Shown: positions 30,884 to 42,634, numbered from the stretch's first letter. The stretch is 61,898 nucleotides of DNA from Paenibacillus pinistramenti (GCF_005869875.1 NZ_VAWG01000018.1:1-61898), one strand, 5' to 3'. A program made the numbers and translations. Notes: generated by a model not told the origin, from the letters alone.

Positions 30884-30955
30884 AAAAAAGAAGGCGCAAT
30901 CCGCTTAGGAGTGCCAATGCCACATTCGTGCCACCAGACTCTAAGCGGTTGCGCC
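30884..30955 (-). terminator. Terminator of rpoB-rpoC
   Basis: Long stem: GGCGCAACCGCTTAGAGT pairs with ACTCCTAAGCGGATTGCGCC with two single-base bulges, followed by TTC and six T. The loop of about 30 nt contains further pairing potential (TGGCAC/GTGGCA). It is unusually long for an intrinsic terminator. Confidence 0.88.
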
Positions 30956-30980
30956 ATCAGTCTAAGTCAATAATACGATC

Positions 30981-33900
30981 TTATTCGACAGAAACCGGCT
31001 CTAGGCCTTCTGCCGCTTCTTCATCAATCGATCCTTCAAATTCCACGTTGCGGTAGCGGCTCATGCCTGTACCGGCTGGAATCAGCTTACCAATGATGAC
31101 ATTCTCCTTCAAACCAAGCAGTTTATCCACTTTGCCTTTGATTGCTGCATCTGTCAGGACACGAGTTGTCTCCTGGAAGGAAGCCGCAGACAGGAAGGAG
31201 TCAGTTTCAAGCGACGCTTTCGTGATACCGAGCAATACCGGCTTCGCAACCGCCGGCTCATTGCCGGACAGGATCGCTTCTTTATTGGCCATCTCGTACT
31301 CATAAAGATCAACAAAGGAGCCTGGCAGCAATTGAGTATCGCCTGCATCAACGATGCGGATCTTGCGCAGCATCTGCTTGATCATAACTTCGACGTGCTT
31401 GTCGTTGATTTCTACGCCCTGGTTCCGGTATACGCGCTGAACTTCCTGAAGGATATAGTTCTGTACGCCGCGGATCCCTTTGATGCGAAGAATCTCTTTA
31501 GGGTCAATAGAACCGTCGGTAAGCTCATCGCCCGCCTCGATTTCCATGCCTTCGCTGACGCGCAAGCGTGAGCCGTAAGTGACGGAGTATACTTTTGTTT
31601 CTGCTTCGCCCTGGACTTCGATTTCACGACGGTCCTTAGCTTCGCGGATTTCTTTGATTACGCCGTCAATCTCACTGATTGTAGCTTGACCTTTCGGATT
31701 CCGGGCTTCAAAGAGCTCCTGGATACGCGGAAGACCTTGGGTAATATCGTCTCCGGCAACACCGCCGGTATGGAACGTACGCATGGTAAGCTGGGTTCCC
31801 GGTTCACCGATGGATTGAGCCGCGATAATACCAACCGCTTCACCGATCTCAACGTGTTTGCCTGTCGCCAGGTTGCGTCCGTAACATTTCTTACATACAC
31901 CGTGACGGGCACGGCAGCTGAGCACGGAACGGATTTGCAGCTTCTCAACACCAGCGTTAACGATGGCATTTGCTTTATCCGTATCAATAAGCTCATCGCG
32001 ATGAATGATAATTTCACCGGTTTCCGGATGACGAATTGTCTCAAAACAATAACGTCCTTCAATACGGTCGAACAGATCCTCAATGATCTCTTTACCGTCC
32101 TGAATTCGAGAAACTACGATACCTTTATCGGTTCCGCAATCTTCTTCGCGAACGATAACGTCCTGGGCCACGTCTACGAGACGGCGAGTCAAGTAACCGG
32201 AGTCCGCAGTACGAAGCGCGGTATCCGCCAGACCTTTACGGGCACCGTGTGTCGAGATAAAGTACTCGAGGACGGTCAGGCCTTCACGGAAGTTCGCTTT
32301 GATTGGCAGTTCGTAGATTCGGCCGGATGGTGTTGCCATCAGACCACGCATACCGCCCAGCTGGGTAATCTGGGATTTGTTCCCCCGCGCTTTGGAATCC
32401 ACCATGAGCATAATGGAGTTGAAGCGGTCCATCGATTTCATGAGGACGTCCGTCAGCTGATCCTTAGCTTTGGACCAGATATCGATAACACGGTCATACC
32501 GTTCTTCATCCGTGATCAGACCGCGACGGTACTGGTTGGTTACTACGCGGACTTTCTCATCAGAGTCGGCCATGATTTGTTTCTTCGCTTCTGGAACCAC
32601 AACGTCGGACACGGCGATACTAACACCGGCACGAGTGGAATATGTGAAGCCGAGCTGTTTGATTCTATCCAAAATCACCGAAGTTTCGGTTGTATGATAC
32701 GTTTCGAAGCAGCGCGCGATAATGGAGCCCAGATATTCTTTACCAACCGCGCTTGCGATTGGAGCCGCATCAATCAATTCCTTGACGTTGGCACCTTTTT
32801 CATAAATGAAGTACTTCTCAGGTGTACCGTTAAAGAGGTTATCCCGAGTAGCTTCATTGATGTAAGGGAATGTTTCCGGGAAAATTTCATTAAAAATAAT
32901 TTTACCCACAGTCGTAATCAACAGGGCATCCTGCTGCTTCTCGTTAAAGATCACTTTATTCAAGACTTTAACAGGAATAGCTACACGCGCATGAAGCGCT
33001 GCAGCACCACGCTGGTAGGCAGAAACCGCTTCGTTAACGCTGCCCAGAATCATACCGGAACCTTTGGCTTCCTTGTTATCCATAGTCAGATAGAAAGAGC
33101 CAAGGACCATATCCTGGGACGGAGTAACAACCGGTTTGCCGTCTTTAGGGTTCAGGATGTTGCCGGAAGCCAGCATCAAAATGCGTGCTTCAGCCTGTGC
33201 TTCAGCGGACAATGGAACGTGCACGGCCATTTGGTCACCGTCAAAGTCAGCGTTGTAAGCTGTACATACGAGCGGATGCAAACGGATTGCGCGGCCTTCA
33301 ACCAGAATCGGCTCAAACGCCTGGATCCCGAGACGGTGAAGCGTAGGGGCACGGTTCAGCAGAACCGGATGCTCCTTAATTACTTCTTCAAGGACATCCC
33401 AAACTTCAGGGCTTACGCGTTCTACTTTACGCTTGGCACTCTTGATGTTATGAGCGAGTCCTTTATTTACAAGCTCCTTCATTACAAACGGCTTGAACAG
33501 TTCCAAAGCCATTTCTTTCGGGAGACCGCATTGGTACATTTTCAGATAAGGACCTACGACGATAACGGAACGGCCGGAATAGTCAACCCGTTTACCGAGG
33601 AGGTTCTGCCGGAAACGTCCTTGTTTACCCTTCAGCATATGGCTGAGGGATTTCAAAGGACGGTTACCAGGGCCCGTTACCGGACGGCCGCGGCGGCCAT
33701 TGTCGATCAAAGCGTCAACCGCTTCCTGCAGCATCCGTTTCTCGTTCTGAACGATGATGTCCGGAGCGCCAAGATCAAGCAGACGCTTCAAACGGTTGTT
33801 CCGGTTGATTACGCGGCGGTACAAGTCGTTAAGGTCAGACGTTGCAAAACGTCCACCGTCCAGCTGTACCATCGGACGCAGTTCCGGAGGGATGACCGGA

Positions 33901-34592
33901 AGCACGTCAAGAATCATCCATTCCGGCTGGTTGCCGGAGCTCTTGAACGCTTCGATGACTTCGAGGCGCTTGATTGCCCGGTTCCGGCGCTGTCCTTGAG
34001 CTGTGCGGAGTTCCTCTTTCAGGAACTCCAGCTCTTTATCGACATCCAGATCCTGCAGCAATTTCTTCACCGCTTCAGCACCCATGCCAGCCTGGAACCC
34101 GTAGCCGTATTTCTCACGGTAGCTGCGGTATTCTTTTTCAGACAGGAGTTGTTTCTTCTCAAGCGGCGTATCACCAGGATCGGTAACTACATAAGATGCA
34201 AAATAAATGATCTCTTCCAGCGATCTTGGGGACATATCCAGAGCCAGACCCATACGGCTAGGAATCCCTTTGAAATACCAGATGTGAGATACGGGAGCTG
34301 CCAATTCAATGTGGCCCATGCGTTCACGGCGCACTTTCGCACGCGTAACTTCTACGCCGCAGCGGTCACAGACAACGCCTTTATAACGGACGCGTTTGTA
34401 TTTACCGCAATGACATTCCCAGTCTTTTGTAGGGCCAAAAATCTTCTCACAGAAGAGCCCTTCTTTTTCCGGCTTCAGTGTACGATAGTTAATCGTTTCC
34501 GGTTTCTTAACTTCTCCGCGGGACCAAGAACGAATTTTTTCTGGGGAAGCAAGCCCAATTTTCATAAACTCGAAGTTGTTGACGTCCAACAA
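30981..34592 (-). CDS. rpoC: RNA polymerase beta' subunit
   Basis: 1203 aa. The N-terminal zinc-binding CHCG...CDRCG module, the active-site NADFDGDQ with three Mg-binding Asp, and the bridge-helix and trigger-loop [16 protein letters not shown] are all present. The start is TTG 34592 ([14 protein letters not shown]), 8 nt after AAGGAGG; the longer frame would place residues inside the ribosome site. It follows rpoB by about 35 nt. Confidence 0.98.
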   Translation of the reverse strand: MLDVNNFEFMKIGLASPEKIRSWSRGEVKKPETINYRTLKPEKEGLFCEKIFGPTKDWECHCGKYKRVRYKGVVCDRCGVEVTRAKVRRERMGHIELAAPVSHIWYFKGIPSRMGLALDMSPRSLEEIIYFASYVVTDPGDTPLEKKQLLSEKEYRSYREKYGYGFQAGMGAEAVKKLLQDLDVDKELEFLKEELRTAQGQRRNRAIKRLEVIEAFKSSGNQPEWMILDVLPVIPPELRPMVQLDGGRFATSDLNDLYRRVINRNNRLKRLLDLGAPDIIVQNEKRMLQEAVDALIDNGRRGRPVTGPGNRPLKSLSHMLKGKQGRFRQNLLGKRVDYSGRSVIVVGPYLKMYQCGLPKEMALELFKPFVMKELVNKGLAHNIKSAKRKVERVSPEVWDVLEEVIKEHPVLLNRAPTLHRLGIQAFEPILVEGRAIRLHPLVCTAYNADFDGDQMAVHVPLSAEAQAEARILMLASGNILNPKDGKPVVTPSQDMVLGSFYLTMDNKEAKGSGMILGSVNEAVSAYQRGAAALHARVAIPVKVLNKVIFNEKQQDALLITTVGKIIFNEIFPETFPYINEATRDNLFNGTPEKYFIYEKGANVKELIDAAPIASAVGKEYLGSIIARCFETYHTTETSVILDRIKQLGFTYSTRAGVSIAVSDVVVPEAKKQIMADSDEKVRVVTNQYRRGLITDEERYDRVIDIWSKAKDQLTDVLMKSMDRFNSIMLMVDSKARGNKSQITQLGGMRGLMATPSGRIYELPIKANFREGLTVLEYFISTHGARKGLADTALRTADSGYLTRRLVDVAQDVIVREEDCGTDKGIVVSRIQDGKEIIEDLFDRIEGRYCFETIRHPETGEIIIHRDELIDTDKANAIVNAGVEKLQIRSVLSCRARHGVCKKCYGRNLATGKHVEIGEAVGIIAAQSIGEPGTQLTMRTFHTGGVAGDDITQGLPRIQELFEARNPKGQATISEIDGVIKEIREAKDRREIEVQGEAETKVYSVTYGSRLRVSEGMEIEAGDELTDGSIDPKEILRIKGIRGVQNYILQEVQRVYRNQGVEINDKHVEVMIKQMLRKIRIVDAGDTQLLPGSFVDLYEYEMANKEAILSGNEPAVAKPVLLGITKASLETDSFLSAASFQETTRVLTDAAIKGKVDKLLGLKENVIIGKLIPAGTGMSRYRNVEFEGSIDEEAAEGLEPVSVE

Positions 34593-34628
34593 GGAGCATC
34601 CCTCCTTAACCAAGTCCTGATTTATACT

Positions 34629-37600
34629 CTATTCTACGCTGACTTCCGCGCCTTCCAGATTCAAGCTCAGCTTATCGCCGGCTGCATCATCTTCATCATC
34701 CAGTTCCTTCATCTCGATCTCTTCTTCGTTCTCGCTCAGGATCTTAACGTCCATACCCAAGCTTTGAAGCTCTTTGATCAATACTTTGAAGGATTCCGGT
34801 ACGCCTGGCTCCGGTACATTCTCACCTTTAACGATGGACTCGTACGTCTTAACACGTCCTACCACGTCATCGGATTTAACAGTCAAAATTTCCTGCAGAG
34901 TGTACGCAGCACCATAAGCTTCCAGCGCCCAAACCTCCATCTCACCAAAACGCTGTCCGCCGAACTGGGCTTTACCGCCGAGAGGCTGCTGCGTAACGAG
35001 AGAGTAAGGACCTGTGGAACGGGCGTGAATCTTATCATCGACCATGTGCGCCAGTTTGATCATATGCATGACGCCAACCGTCACTTCACGCTCGAACGAC
35101 TCACCAGTACGTCCATCATACAAAATGGTTTTACCGTTTCGCTGCATGCCGGCTTCTTCCATGGTGTCGAATACGTCATATTCGTTCGCCCCGTCAAATA
35201 CCGGAGTTGCCACGTGGATACCAAGCTTCATAGCAGCCATACCAAGGTGAATTTCAAGCACCTGACCGATGTTCATCCGCGATGGTACGCCCAGCGGGTT
35301 GAGTACAACCTGTACTGGTGTTCCGTCCGGCATGAACGGCATATCTTCTTCCGGCAAAATACGCGCAACGACACCCTTGTTACCGTGACGTCCGGCCATT
35401 TTATCGCCTTCGGAAATTTTACGCTTCTGCGCAATGTATACACGTACCAGCTGGTTTACGCCTGGAGGCAGCTCATCGCCGTTCTCACGGGTAAACACCT
35501 TAACGTCAACAACGATCCCGTCCGTACCATGCGGTACCCGCAGAGAGGTGTCACGCACTTCACGAGCTTTTTCACCAAAAATCGCATGCAAGAGGCGTTC
35601 TTCAGCCGTCAGTTCAGTAACCCCTTTAGGCGTTACTTTACCAACGAGAATATCGCCAGCGGCAATCTCGGCACCGATGCGGATAATACCGCGTTCGTCG
35701 AGGTTGCGAAGCGCTTCTTCCCCAACGTTAGGGATATCGCGCGTGATTTCTTCAGGCCCAAGCTTGGTATCACGTGCTTCGGATTCATATTCTTCAATAT
35801 GAATGGAAGTATAAACGTCTTCTTTAACGAGCTTCTCGCTCAGCAGGATCGCATCCTCGTAGTTGTAGCCTTCCCAAGTCATAAAGGCCACGACCACGTT
35901 GCGTCCCAGTGCCAGTTCGCCCATTTCCGTGGATGGACCGTCTGCAAGGATATCTCCTTTTTTGACAAATTCCCCACGCTTGACGATTGGACGCTGGTTG
36001 ATGCATGTGCCGTGATTCGAACGTTTAAATTTGTGTAATTTATGTTTAATGATGTCGCCTTTGACTTCTTTGCCGTCTACCATTTCTACACGGCGGAGCC
36101 AAACTTCGTCCGCTGTAGAGCGCTCGATGACACCATCATATTTGGAAACCAGACAAACGCCGGAATCTTTCGCGGCTTTATGTTCCATCCCGGTTCCGAC
36201 AAGCGGAGCTTTAGGAATCAAAAGCGGAACGGCCTGCCGCTGCATGTTCGATCCCATGAGGGCGCGGTTGGAGTCGTCATTTTCAAGGAACGGAATGAGC
36301 GCTGTCGCTACGGATACAACCTGTTTAGGGGAGATATCCATGTAGTCAACGCGGTCACTAGGCATCGTCAAGATATTGTCGGACTGCTTGTTATAACGGA
36401 CGATAACCATCTCATCCTTAAACTTGCCTTCCTCGGTAAGCTCAACGTTCGCCTGAGCGATTACATAGTTGTCTTCTTCATCGGCCGTCAGGTAAGCAAT
36501 TTGCTTGGTTACTTGACCTGTCTTCGGATCTACCCAGCGGTACGGTGCTTCAATGAAGCCATACTCATTAATACGGGCAAAAGTAGACAGAGAGTTGATC
36601 AGACCGATGTTCGGACCTTCCGGTGTCTCGATCGGACACATACGGCCATAGTGGGAGTGGTGAACGTCCCGTACTTCCATGCCCGCACGTTCCCGTGTCA
36701 GACCGCCAGGTCCGAGTGCAGAAAGACGGCGTTTGTGCGTAAGTTCAGCAAGCGGGTTCGTCTGGTCCATGAACTGGGACAGCTGCGAACTGCCAAAGAA
36801 CTCTTTAATAGATGCAATTACAGGACGAATGTTGATCAATGCTTGCGGCGTAATCACATTCGCATCCTGGATGGACATTCTTTCGCGAACCACACGCTCC
36901 ATACGGGACAATCCGATACGGAACTGGTTCTGCAGAAGCTCGCCCACAGAACGCAGACGGCGGTTGCCCAAGTGGTCAATATCGTCAGTGTTGCCGATCC
37001 CGTGCAGCAGGTTAATGAAATAGCTGATCGAAGAAATGATATCCGCAGGCGTGATATGCTTAACGGATTTATCAATGTTGCGGTTAGCGATTACCTTAAC
37101 CACTTTGCCGTCTTCAATCGGCGAGAAGATATCAATCGTTTGAAGAGGCACATCTTCCGCCCCAAGAACACCGTTAGCCAAGTGGTAATCTTTAAAGCTT
37201 ACCCCTTGCTCCAGCAGAGGAAGGATCTCATCCAGCAGACGACGGTCCACCAATTGACCTGCTTCGGCAATAATTTCACCTGTTGTAGTGTCGATCAGGG
37301 ATTCAGCCAGGCGCTGGTTGAACAAACGATCTTTAATGTGCAGCTTCTTGTTAATTTTATAGCGGCCTACATTAGCCAAATCGTAACGCTTTGGATCAAA
37401 GAAACGAGCGACAAGCAAGCTCTTCGCATTCTCTAATGTCGGCGGTTCGCCCGGACGAAGACGTTCGTAAATCTCAATCAAGGCCTTCTCCGTGGAATCC
37501 GTGTTGTCCTTATCCAAAGTGTTGCGAATATATTCATCATTGCCGAGCAAATCCAGAATTTCAGCATCTGTGCCAAAACCAAGTGAACGCAGCAATACAG

Positions 37601-38174
37601 TTACAGGTATTTTACGCGTACGGTCGATCCGGACATAAATGATGTCCTTAGCGTCCGTTTCGAGCTCCAGCCATGCGCCGCGATTCGGAATTACTGTAGC
37701 GGTGTACGTTTTTTTGCCGTTTTTATCGACTTTCGTACTGAAATAGACGCTTGGGGAGCGTACCAACTGGCTGACAATAACCCGTTCTGCGCCATTGATA
37801 ACGAATGTGCCGGTTTCTGTCATCAGCGGGAAATCCCCCATGAACACTTCTTGCTCTTTGACTTCGCCGGTTTCCTTATTAATGAGCCGAACTTTTACTC
37901 TAAGCGGCGCTGCATACGTCACGTCGCGTTCTTTCGCGTCGTCTACGGTATACTTCGGTTCGCCTAGGCTGTAATCGATAAATTCCAAGACCAAATTGCC
38001 TGTGAAATCCTGAATTGGCGAGATGTCCTGGAACATTTCCCGCAATCCTTCCTCCAAAAACCACTCGTAAGATTTCTGTTGGATCTCAATCAGGTTCGGA
38101 ATTTCGAGAACCTCGTTAATTCTTGCATAACTCCGCCGAGTGCGTCGACCATATTGAACAAGATGTCCTGCCAA
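34629..38174 (-). CDS. rpoB: RNA polymerase beta subunit
   Basis: 1181 aa. The rifampicin-pocket segment [20 protein letters not shown] followed by [10 protein letters not shown] carries wild-type residues, predicting sensitivity. The start is TTG 38174 ([10 protein letters not shown]), 6 nt after GGGGTGAG, in agreement with the B. subtilis N-terminus; the ATG at 38192 is too close to that site. The C-terminus ends with an acidic tail. Confidence 0.98.
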   Translation of the reverse strand: MAGHLVQYGRRTRRSYARINEVLEIPNLIEIQQKSYEWFLEEGLREMFQDISPIQDFTGNLVLEFIDYSLGEPKYTVDDAKERDVTYAAPLRVKVRLINKETGEVKEQEVFMGDFPLMTETGTFVINGAERVIVSQLVRSPSVYFSTKVDKNGKKTYTATVIPNRGAWLELETDAKDIIYVRIDRTRKIPVTVLLRSLGFGTDAEILDLLGNDEYIRNTLDKDNTDSTEKALIEIYERLRPGEPPTLENAKSLLVARFFDPKRYDLANVGRYKINKKLHIKDRLFNQRLAESLIDTTTGEIIAEAGQLVDRRLLDEILPLLEQGVSFKDYHLANGVLGAEDVPLQTIDIFSPIEDGKVVKVIANRNIDKSVKHITPADIISSISYFINLLHGIGNTDDIDHLGNRRLRSVGELLQNQFRIGLSRMERVVRERMSIQDANVITPQALINIRPVIASIKEFFGSSQLSQFMDQTNPLAELTHKRRLSALGPGGLTRERAGMEVRDVHHSHYGRMCPIETPEGPNIGLINSLSTFARINEYGFIEAPYRWVDPKTGQVTKQIAYLTADEEDNYVIAQANVELTEEGKFKDEMVIVRYNKQSDNILTMPSDRVDYMDISPKQVVSVATALIPFLENDDSNRALMGSNMQRQAVPLLIPKAPLVGTGMEHKAAKDSGVCLVSKYDGVIERSTADEVWLRRVEMVDGKEVKGDIIKHKLHKFKRSNHGTCINQRPIVKRGEFVKKGDILADGPSTEMGELALGRNVVVAFMTWEGYNYEDAILLSEKLVKEDVYTSIHIEEYESEARDTKLGPEEITRDIPNVGEEALRNLDERGIIRIGAEIAAGDILVGKVTPKGVTELTAEERLLHAIFGEKAREVRDTSLRVPHGTDGIVVDVKVFTRENGDELPPGVNQLVRVYIAQKRKISEGDKMAGRHGNKGVVARILPEEDMPFMPDGTPVQVVLNPLGVPSRMNIGQVLEIHLGMAAMKLGIHVATPVFDGANEYDVFDTMEEAGMQRNGKTILYDGRTGESFEREVTVGVMHMIKLAHMVDDKIHARSTGPYSLVTQQPLGGKAQFGGQRFGEMEVWALEAYGAAYTLQEILTVKSDDVVGRVKTYESIVKGENVPEPGVPESFKVLIKELQSLGMDVKILSENEEEIEMKELDDEDDAAGDKLSLNLEGAEVSVE

Positions 38175-38192
38175 CTTAAACTCACCCCTCAT

Positions 38193-38607
38193 GTCTACTC
38201 ACTTAAAAATACATTGCGAACCCGTGTTTGTACGCTTATAATAAAACCCATAAACGGATTCTACAAACAAGCAAAAACGGCTTTACGACCTATAATTTAG
38301 GCCGACACCCGTTTTAGTGTCCGGAAGACAAACCTCATCCCCCGGCAAATAAAAAGCCCCTACCCGATACTTCGAAGAAAGAGCATATTGATTCCGCGTC
38401 ACCTTCGACGGAATCCCCCATATTCAATAGATTTGCCCAAAATGTACATATTATACGTAAACAAGCGCCGAATTATACGCCGCCGTATAAAATATGCTTG
38501 ACATCTTCACAAACTAAAGACATAGAGGGCATCCTAATGCTGACATTTTATAATAATACCATGTGCCCATATATAAGTCAACGATTTTCAGAAAAAGTCA
38601 AGAAGAT
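38193..38607 (-). promoter_or_regulatory. rpoB upstream region with attenuator-like leader
   Basis: This 415-nt gap has no supported gene. Two TATAAT boxes (38472-38477 and 38450-38455) lack good -35 partners. Downstream are GATTCCG/CGGAATC, then GACAC/GTGTC, which is mutually exclusive with AAAACGG/CCGTTTT (38309-38315 with 38274-38280) enclosing GGCCTA/TAGGTC. The last is followed by a T-rich stretch. Together they look like an attenuator or autoregulatory leader. Confidence 0.5.
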
Positions 38608-39207
38608 TTATTTTACAGCTTTGAAAATTCGATATCCCTTCTCTTTCGTGACTTCTTCAACTGAACTGAAATGCTGTTCCAGTTTGTCCTTGGCGGAAGG
38701 TGCACCTTGTTTCTTTTGAATAACAACCCAAAGAGCTCCCCCAGGCTTTAACCGCTTATAAGCTCCTTCAAATACGGCATGCACCACCGCTTTTCCAGCG
38801 CGAATCGGCGGGTTGGTCAGTACTACATCAAATTTCTCGATTTCTGGAACACTCGAGTAGATGTCGCTCTGCAAAACGGTAATGTTCGTAATCCCGTTAG
38901 CTTTTGCATTCTCCTCAGCCAGTGCAGCAGCCCGTTCGTTCACATCAATCATAGTGACATGTCCTTGCGGCGCTAATACCGCTGCAGCCAGGCCGATCGG
39001 TCCATAACCGCAGCCCACATCCAGAATAAGAGCTTGACTGCCAATTTCCATAGCCTCGATTAAAACCTTACTGCCGAAGTCCACTTCCTGCTTGGAAAAT
39101 ACACCGGCATCACTCGTGAATCGGAATTTGCGTCCACGAAGAACGGCTTCTATGATCCTTCTGTCATGAGCGGCTTCCGGCCTGCTGGAATAATAGTGAT
39201 CCGCCAT
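38608..39207 (-). CDS. Class I SAM-dependent rRNA methyltransferase, RsmC-like (YbxB)
   Basis: 199 aa with SAM-binding motif DVGCGYGPIGLA (about 63-74), acidic DVNE and the N6/N2-methyltransferase motif NPPI (about 132-135). Matches the YbxB family located between rplL and rpoB in Bacilli, generally annotated as RsmC-like 16S rRNA guanine methyltransferase; the substrate here is inferred. It follows the rplL terminator, so it needs readthrough or its own promoter (a TATACT box lies near 39225). Confidence 0.85.
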   Translation of the reverse strand: MADHYYSSRPEAAHDRRIIEAVLRGRKFRFTSDAGVFSKQEVDFGSKVLIEAMEIGSQALILDVGCGYGPIGLAAAVLAPQGHVTMIDVNERAAALAEENAKANGITNITVLQSDIYSSVPEIEKFDVVLTNPPIRAGKAVVHAVFEGAYKRLKPGGALWVVIQKKQGAPSAKDKLEQHFSSVEEVTKEKGYRIFKAVK

Positions 39208-39260
39208 TGTTGACCTCCAACAAAGTATAGTCGATTCGCTTGTTAGATATCAGCGCTTAT

Positions 39261-39294
39261 AAAAACAAACCCCTTGAAGACTCAAGGGGTTTGT
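39261..39294 (-). terminator. Terminator after rplL
   Basis: A perfect 13-bp stem ACAAACCCCTTGA/TCAAGGGGTTTGT with a 4-nt loop followed by a T-run, starting 18 nt after the rplL stop. A strong intrinsic terminator that should reduce transcription into the rsmC-like gene and rpoBC. Confidence 0.93.
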
Positions 39295-39311
39295 CTATTA
39301 GAAGGAAGAAA

Positions 39312-39674
39312 TTATTTAACTTCTACAGTTGCGCCTGCTTCTTCCAATTTAGCTTTAGTAGCTTCTGCATCCTCTTTGGATACTTTTTCTTTCAATGGTT
39401 TTGGAGCGTTGTCTACCAGGTCTTTAGCTTCTTTCAGACCAAGACCAGTGATTTCGCGAACCACTTTGATAACGTTGATCTTGGAAGCACCAGCGTTAGT
39501 CAAGATTACGTCGAATTCAGTTTGCTCAGCAGCTTCAGCTGCTGCGCCGCCGCCTGCTACTACAACTGGAGCTGCAGCAGTTACGCCGAATTCTTCTTCG
39601 ATTGCTTTAACCAGTTCGTTCAGTTCAAGAACTGTCATACCTTTAATTTCTTCCAAAATTGTTTCTTTGCTCAT
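39312..39674 (-). CDS. rplL: 50S ribosomal protein L7/L12
   Basis: 120 aa: N-terminal dimerisation helices ([20 protein letters not shown]), an alanine-rich hinge (about 33-50) and the globular C-terminal domain ending [10 protein letters not shown]. Forms the ribosomal stalk with L10. Confidence 0.97.
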   Translation of the reverse strand: MSKETILEEIKGMTVLELNELVKAIEEEFGVTAAAPVVVAGGGAAAEAAEQTEFDVILTNAGASKINVIKVVREITGLGLKEAKDLVDNAPKPLKEKVSKEDAEATKAKLEEAGATVEVK

Positions 39675-39741
39675 GAGTTAAACCTCCATTATATTAATAA
39701 AATTTATTTGTTATTACGCTACGAAGTTTATACCAAGCCGC

Positions 39742-40251
39742 TTACGCGCTTGCTTCGTCTTCGCCTTTTTCTGCAACGGCTTTGACTGCCAGCGCAAAGT
39801 TGCGAACTGGAGCTTGAAGCACGCTGAGGAGCATGGAAAGGAGACCTTCGCGGGAAGGAAGATCAGCCAGCGCTTTGATTTGATCAACGCCAACTACACG
39901 ACCTTCAACAATACCACCTTTGATTTCCAAAGCATCATTCTTCTTAGCGAAATCGCTCAGAATTTTTGCAGGCGCGATAGCATCTTCAGCACCGAAGGCA
40001 ATTGCAGTAGGACCAGTCAGAACTTCATCCAGCTCTGTCAGTTCCGCAGCTGCAGTCGCACGACGAACGAGTGTGTTCTTCAATACTTGAAACTCAACAC
40101 CCGCTTCGCGAAGCTGCTTACGCAGTTCCGTAACTTGGGAAACATTCAGACCACGATAGTCAGCAACAACTGTAGTTGTGCTGGCTTTCAGCTTGGAAGC
40201 TACCAGCTCAACCGCCGCCTGTTTGGACTCGATTACTTTTGCGTTTGCCAA
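39742..40251 (-). CDS. rplJ: 50S ribosomal protein L10
   Basis: 169 aa, starting at TTG 40251 ([20 protein letters not shown]), 6 nt after GGAGGTG; an in-frame GTG at 40260 lies in the ribosome site. Contains [20 protein letters not shown] and the helix that binds L12 dimers. Confidence 0.96.
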   Translation of the reverse strand: MANAKVIESKQAAVELVASKLKASTTTVVADYRGLNVSQVTELRKQLREAGVEFQVLKNTLVRRATAAAELTELDEVLTGPTAIAFGAEDAIAPAKILSDFAKKNDALEIKGGIVEGRVVGVDQIKALADLPSREGLLSMLLSVLQAPVRNFALAVKAVAEKGEDEASA

Positions 40252-40321
40252 ATTGTACACCTCCTATAAAGATTACTTAATCCGCAAGACATTTGCTTCT
40301 CTCATGAAGCTCCGGGATATG

Positions 40322-40475
40322 AAAAAGACCTTCACAGTAGAACTGCGAAGGTCTGATGATTCATCATTTGCGAAGCAAATTCCGAACTTATATCACAACA
40401 CCTCGGTAGGAAATTAAGCCTTTCGGCACCTACTGTCTACGGTAAGCATATTCGATTATCATGAAATCAATGCAA
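40322..40475 (-). ncRNA. L10 leader RNA with attenuator
   Basis: Contains the conserved ACAGTAGGTGCCGAAAGGC, TTAATTTCCTACC and GAGGTGTTGTG elements of the ribosomal L10 leader. An attenuator hairpin, GACCTTCGCAG-TTCTA-CTGTGAAGGTC followed by five T (40322-40353), comes next. In Firmicutes the L10(L12)4 complex binds this leader to repress its operon. Confidence 0.85.
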
Positions 40476-40482
40476 CCATTAC

Positions 40483-40512
40483 AGTATAGCAGGGAATGAC
40501 CGAATCAGTCAA
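40483..40512 (-). promoter_or_regulatory. Sigma-A promoter of rplJ-rplL
   Basis: TTGACT (40507-40512), an 18-nt spacer and TATACT (40483-40488), about 30 nt after the rplA stop. Confidence 0.75.
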
Positions 40513-40543
40513 CCCTCATTCCTTAGCCGAAGCCTGGGAATAA

Positions 40544-41236
40544 TTATCTGTAAACGGAAGTAGCAACGCGGACGCTTGGTCCCATCGTCGAAGAAACGGC
40601 GATGTTCTTCAAGTATACGCCTTTAGCCGCTGCAGGTTTTGCACGGTTCAGTGCATCAATCAGAGCTTTGAGGTTGTCGTTCAGCTGTTCTGGGCTGAAA
40701 GAAACCTTTCCGATTGGAGCATGAATTTGGCCTGCTTTGTCCAGACGATACTCGATTTTACCTGCTTTGATTTCTTGAACGGCTTTCGTTACATCAAATG
40801 TAACTGTGCCTGCTTTAGGGTTAGGCATAAGGCCTTTACCGCCGAGAAGACGGCCCAATTTACCAACTTCGCTCATCATGTCCGGTGTAGCTACGCAGAC
40901 ATCGAACTCGAACCAGCCTTGTTGGATTTTGTTGATCATGTCTTGATCGCCTACGAAGTCAGCGCCAGCAGCTTCCGCTTCTTTTGCTTTCTCGCCTTTA
41001 GCGAATACCAGAACGCGTTGTGTTTTACCAGTGCCATGAGGCAGGACAACGACACCACGAACGGCTTGGTCTTGTTTACGAGGGTCAACGCCCAGACGTA
41101 CTGCAGCTTCAACAGTTTCGTCGAATTTAGCAGCAGCCGCCTTCTTCACAAGCTCAACAGCTTCTGAAGGCTCATAAGTTGCTTCGCTGTCAATCAGCTT
41201 GGCAGCTTCAAGGTATTTCTTACCGTGTTTAGCCAT
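40544..41236 (-). CDS. rplA: 50S ribosomal protein L1
   Basis: 230 aa, [20 protein letters not shown], with [12 protein letters not shown] near residue 130. Forms the L1 stalk that helps release E-site tRNA. Follows rplK. Confidence 0.97.
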   Translation of the reverse strand: MAKHGKKYLEAAKLIDSEATYEPSEAVELVKKAAAAKFDETVEAAVRLGVDPRKQDQAVRGVVVLPHGTGKTQRVLVFAKGEKAKEAEAAGADFVGDQDMINKIQQGWFEFDVCVATPDMMSEVGKLGRLLGGKGLMPNPKAGTVTFDVTKAVQEIKAGKIEYRLDKAGQIHAPIGKVSFSPEQLNDNLKALIDALNRAKPAAAKGVYLKNIAVSSTMGPSVRVATSVYR

Positions 41237-41282
41237 GAAATGTTCCTCCTTGTGTGGTATTAGCGGAAATTCCTCCCACTAG

Positions 41283-41356
41283 CTTCAAATTAATAATCGC
41301 TAGGAAGCGAATATAATTTGAAGGCAACTCGGTTGATATATTCAACAACTCGGTTG
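41283..41356 (-). promoter_or_regulatory. rplK-rplA intercistronic hairpin and direct repeat
   Basis: A perfect 10-bp inverted repeat CTTCAAATTA/TAATTTGAAG (41283-41292 with 41314-41323) encloses an inner TCGCT/AGCGA stem. Beside it CAACTCGGTTG occurs twice, 21 nt apart (41325-41335 and 41346-41356). Neither is followed by a T-run. A role in L1 autoregulation or mRNA processing is possible. Confidence 0.6.
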
Positions 41357-41373
41357 CTTAACAAACTCCAAGA

Positions 41374-41799
41374 TTAGTCTTGGATTGTGATACCCATACT
41401 GCGGGCAGTACCTTCAACCATACGCATAGCTGCTTCAACGGAAGCTGCGTTAAGGTCAGGCATTTTCTGTTCTGCAATTTGACGAACAGTATCGCGGTTA
41501 ACAGTTGCTACTTTCTTCTTGTTAGGTTCACCGGAACCCTTCTCGATTTTAGCAGCTACACGAAGCAATACTGCAGCCGGTGGAGTTTTCGTAATGAAAG
41601 TAAAGGAACGGTCTTCAAATACGGAAATTTCAACCGGAATAATCAAACCAGCCTGGTCAGCTGTACGAGCGTTAAACTCCTTACAAAAAGCCATGATGTT
41701 AACACCTGCTTGACCGAGAGCCGGACCTACTGGAGGAGCTGGATTCGCTTTACCCGCAGGAATTTGCAGTTTTACCACTTTAATTACCTTCTTAGCCAT
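41374..41799 (-). CDS. rplK: 50S ribosomal protein L11
   Basis: 141 aa, [20 protein letters not shown] with [23 protein letters not shown] 41799 is chosen; the upstream GTG is part of GGAGGTG. GTPase-associated centre of the ribosome and target of RelA activation. Confidence 0.97.
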   Translation of the reverse strand: MAKKVIKVVKLQIPAGKANPAPPVGPALGQAGVNIMAFCKEFNARTADQAGLIIPVEISVFEDRSFTFITKTPPAAVLLRVAAKIEKGSGEPNKKKVATVNRDTVRQIAEQKMPDLNAASVEAAMRMVEGTARSMGITIQD

Positions 41800-41864
41800 G
41801 TAAGACACCTCCTTGACCTAGTAATGCAGAGCAGGAATACAAACCTCTGCATAAAACCATGTTG

Positions 41865-42398
41865 CTATAGCTTTTCGACTTGAGTGTAGTCAAGTTCAAG
41901 CGGGGTTTCCCGGCCAAACATGTTGACATGAACTTTAACCTTGCTCTTATCGGTAAGCACTTCTTCAACAGAACCGACAAAATTGGCGAATGGACCAACT
42001 TTAATCCGTACAGATTCTTTGATCTCGAATTCAATTGTCGGCTTAGGTTCTTGCATACCCATGTGATGAAGAATCTGTTCCACTTCCTCAGGAAGGAGCG
42101 GAGTCGGTTTAGAGCCGGAGCCTGTCGAACCAACAAAACCGGTTACTCCAGGCGTGTTGCGGACAACATACCAGGAATCGTCAGTTTGGATCATTTCCAC
42201 CAAGACATAACCAGGGTAAACTTTGCGCATGACAGTCTTCTTCTTACCGTCTTTGTTCACCACTTCTTCTTCCATCGGAACAAGAACCCGGAAAATCTTG
42301 TCTTCCATGCCCATAGACTCGACACGTTTCTCCAAATTGGCTTTGACCTTATTCTCATACCCGGAATAGGTATGAACTACATACCATCTTTTTTCCAT
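41865..42398 (-). CDS. nusG: Transcription termination/antitermination factor NusG
   Basis: 177 aa with NGN domain (KRWYVVHTYSGYENKVKANL) and C-terminal KOW domain (SVRIKVGPFANFVGSVEEVL). Binds the RNA polymerase clamp and, in Bacillus, promotes sequence-specific pausing. Follows secE. Confidence 0.97.
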   Translation of the reverse strand: MEKRWYVVHTYSGYENKVKANLEKRVESMGMEDKIFRVLVPMEEEVVNKDGKKKTVMRKVYPGYVLVEMIQTDDSWYVVRNTPGVTGFVGSTGSGSKPTPLLPEEVEQILHHMGMQEPKPTIEFEIKESVRIKVGPFANFVGSVEEVLTDKSKVKVHVNMFGRETPLELDYTQVEKL

Positions 42399-42421
42399 AT
42401 CAAGCCACCTAAGGACCCTTC

Positions 42422-42613
42422 TTAAATTATCGCTTCGATCACAGCGGAGATACCGATGTCAATAACCCAAAAGTAAACGGCGACAACCACAATTGTACCC
42501 AGCACAATCAGCGTGTAATTCGTCAACTCTTTACGATTGGGCCAGCGAACCTTTTTAAGTTCAGCCCAGCTTTCGGAGAAAAAAGAAAACATCGACTTGA
42601 AACTGCGTTTCAT
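42422..42613 (-). CDS. secE: Preprotein translocase subunit SecE
   Basis: 63 aa single-span form: amphipathic helix with ELKKVRWPNRKELTNYT and one transmembrane segment (about 33-58). Clamps SecY. In the rpmG-secE-nusG order. Confidence 0.96.
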   Translation of the reverse strand: MKRSFKSMFSFFSESWAELKKVRWPNRKELTNYTLIVLGTIVVVAVYFWVIDIGISAVIEAII

Positions 42614-42634
42614 GCGCGACTACACCTCCACAGA

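Noticed and set aside
31686..36038. A 1450-codon open frame antisense to rpoC and rpoB
   Set aside because: It lies opposite two highly conserved genes, has no ribosome site or recognisable domain and reads as low-quality sequence. Long antisense frames arise here because TTA, CTA and TCA codons are avoided in highly expressed genes.
34629..38174. Rifampicin-resistance allele in rpoB
   Set aside because: All residues readable in the rifampicin cluster are wild type.
38495..38530. Plus-strand promoter TTGACA upstream of the rsmC-like gene region
   Set aside because: It would transcribe antisense to the rsmC-like gene and has a poor -10; no plus-strand gene follows.
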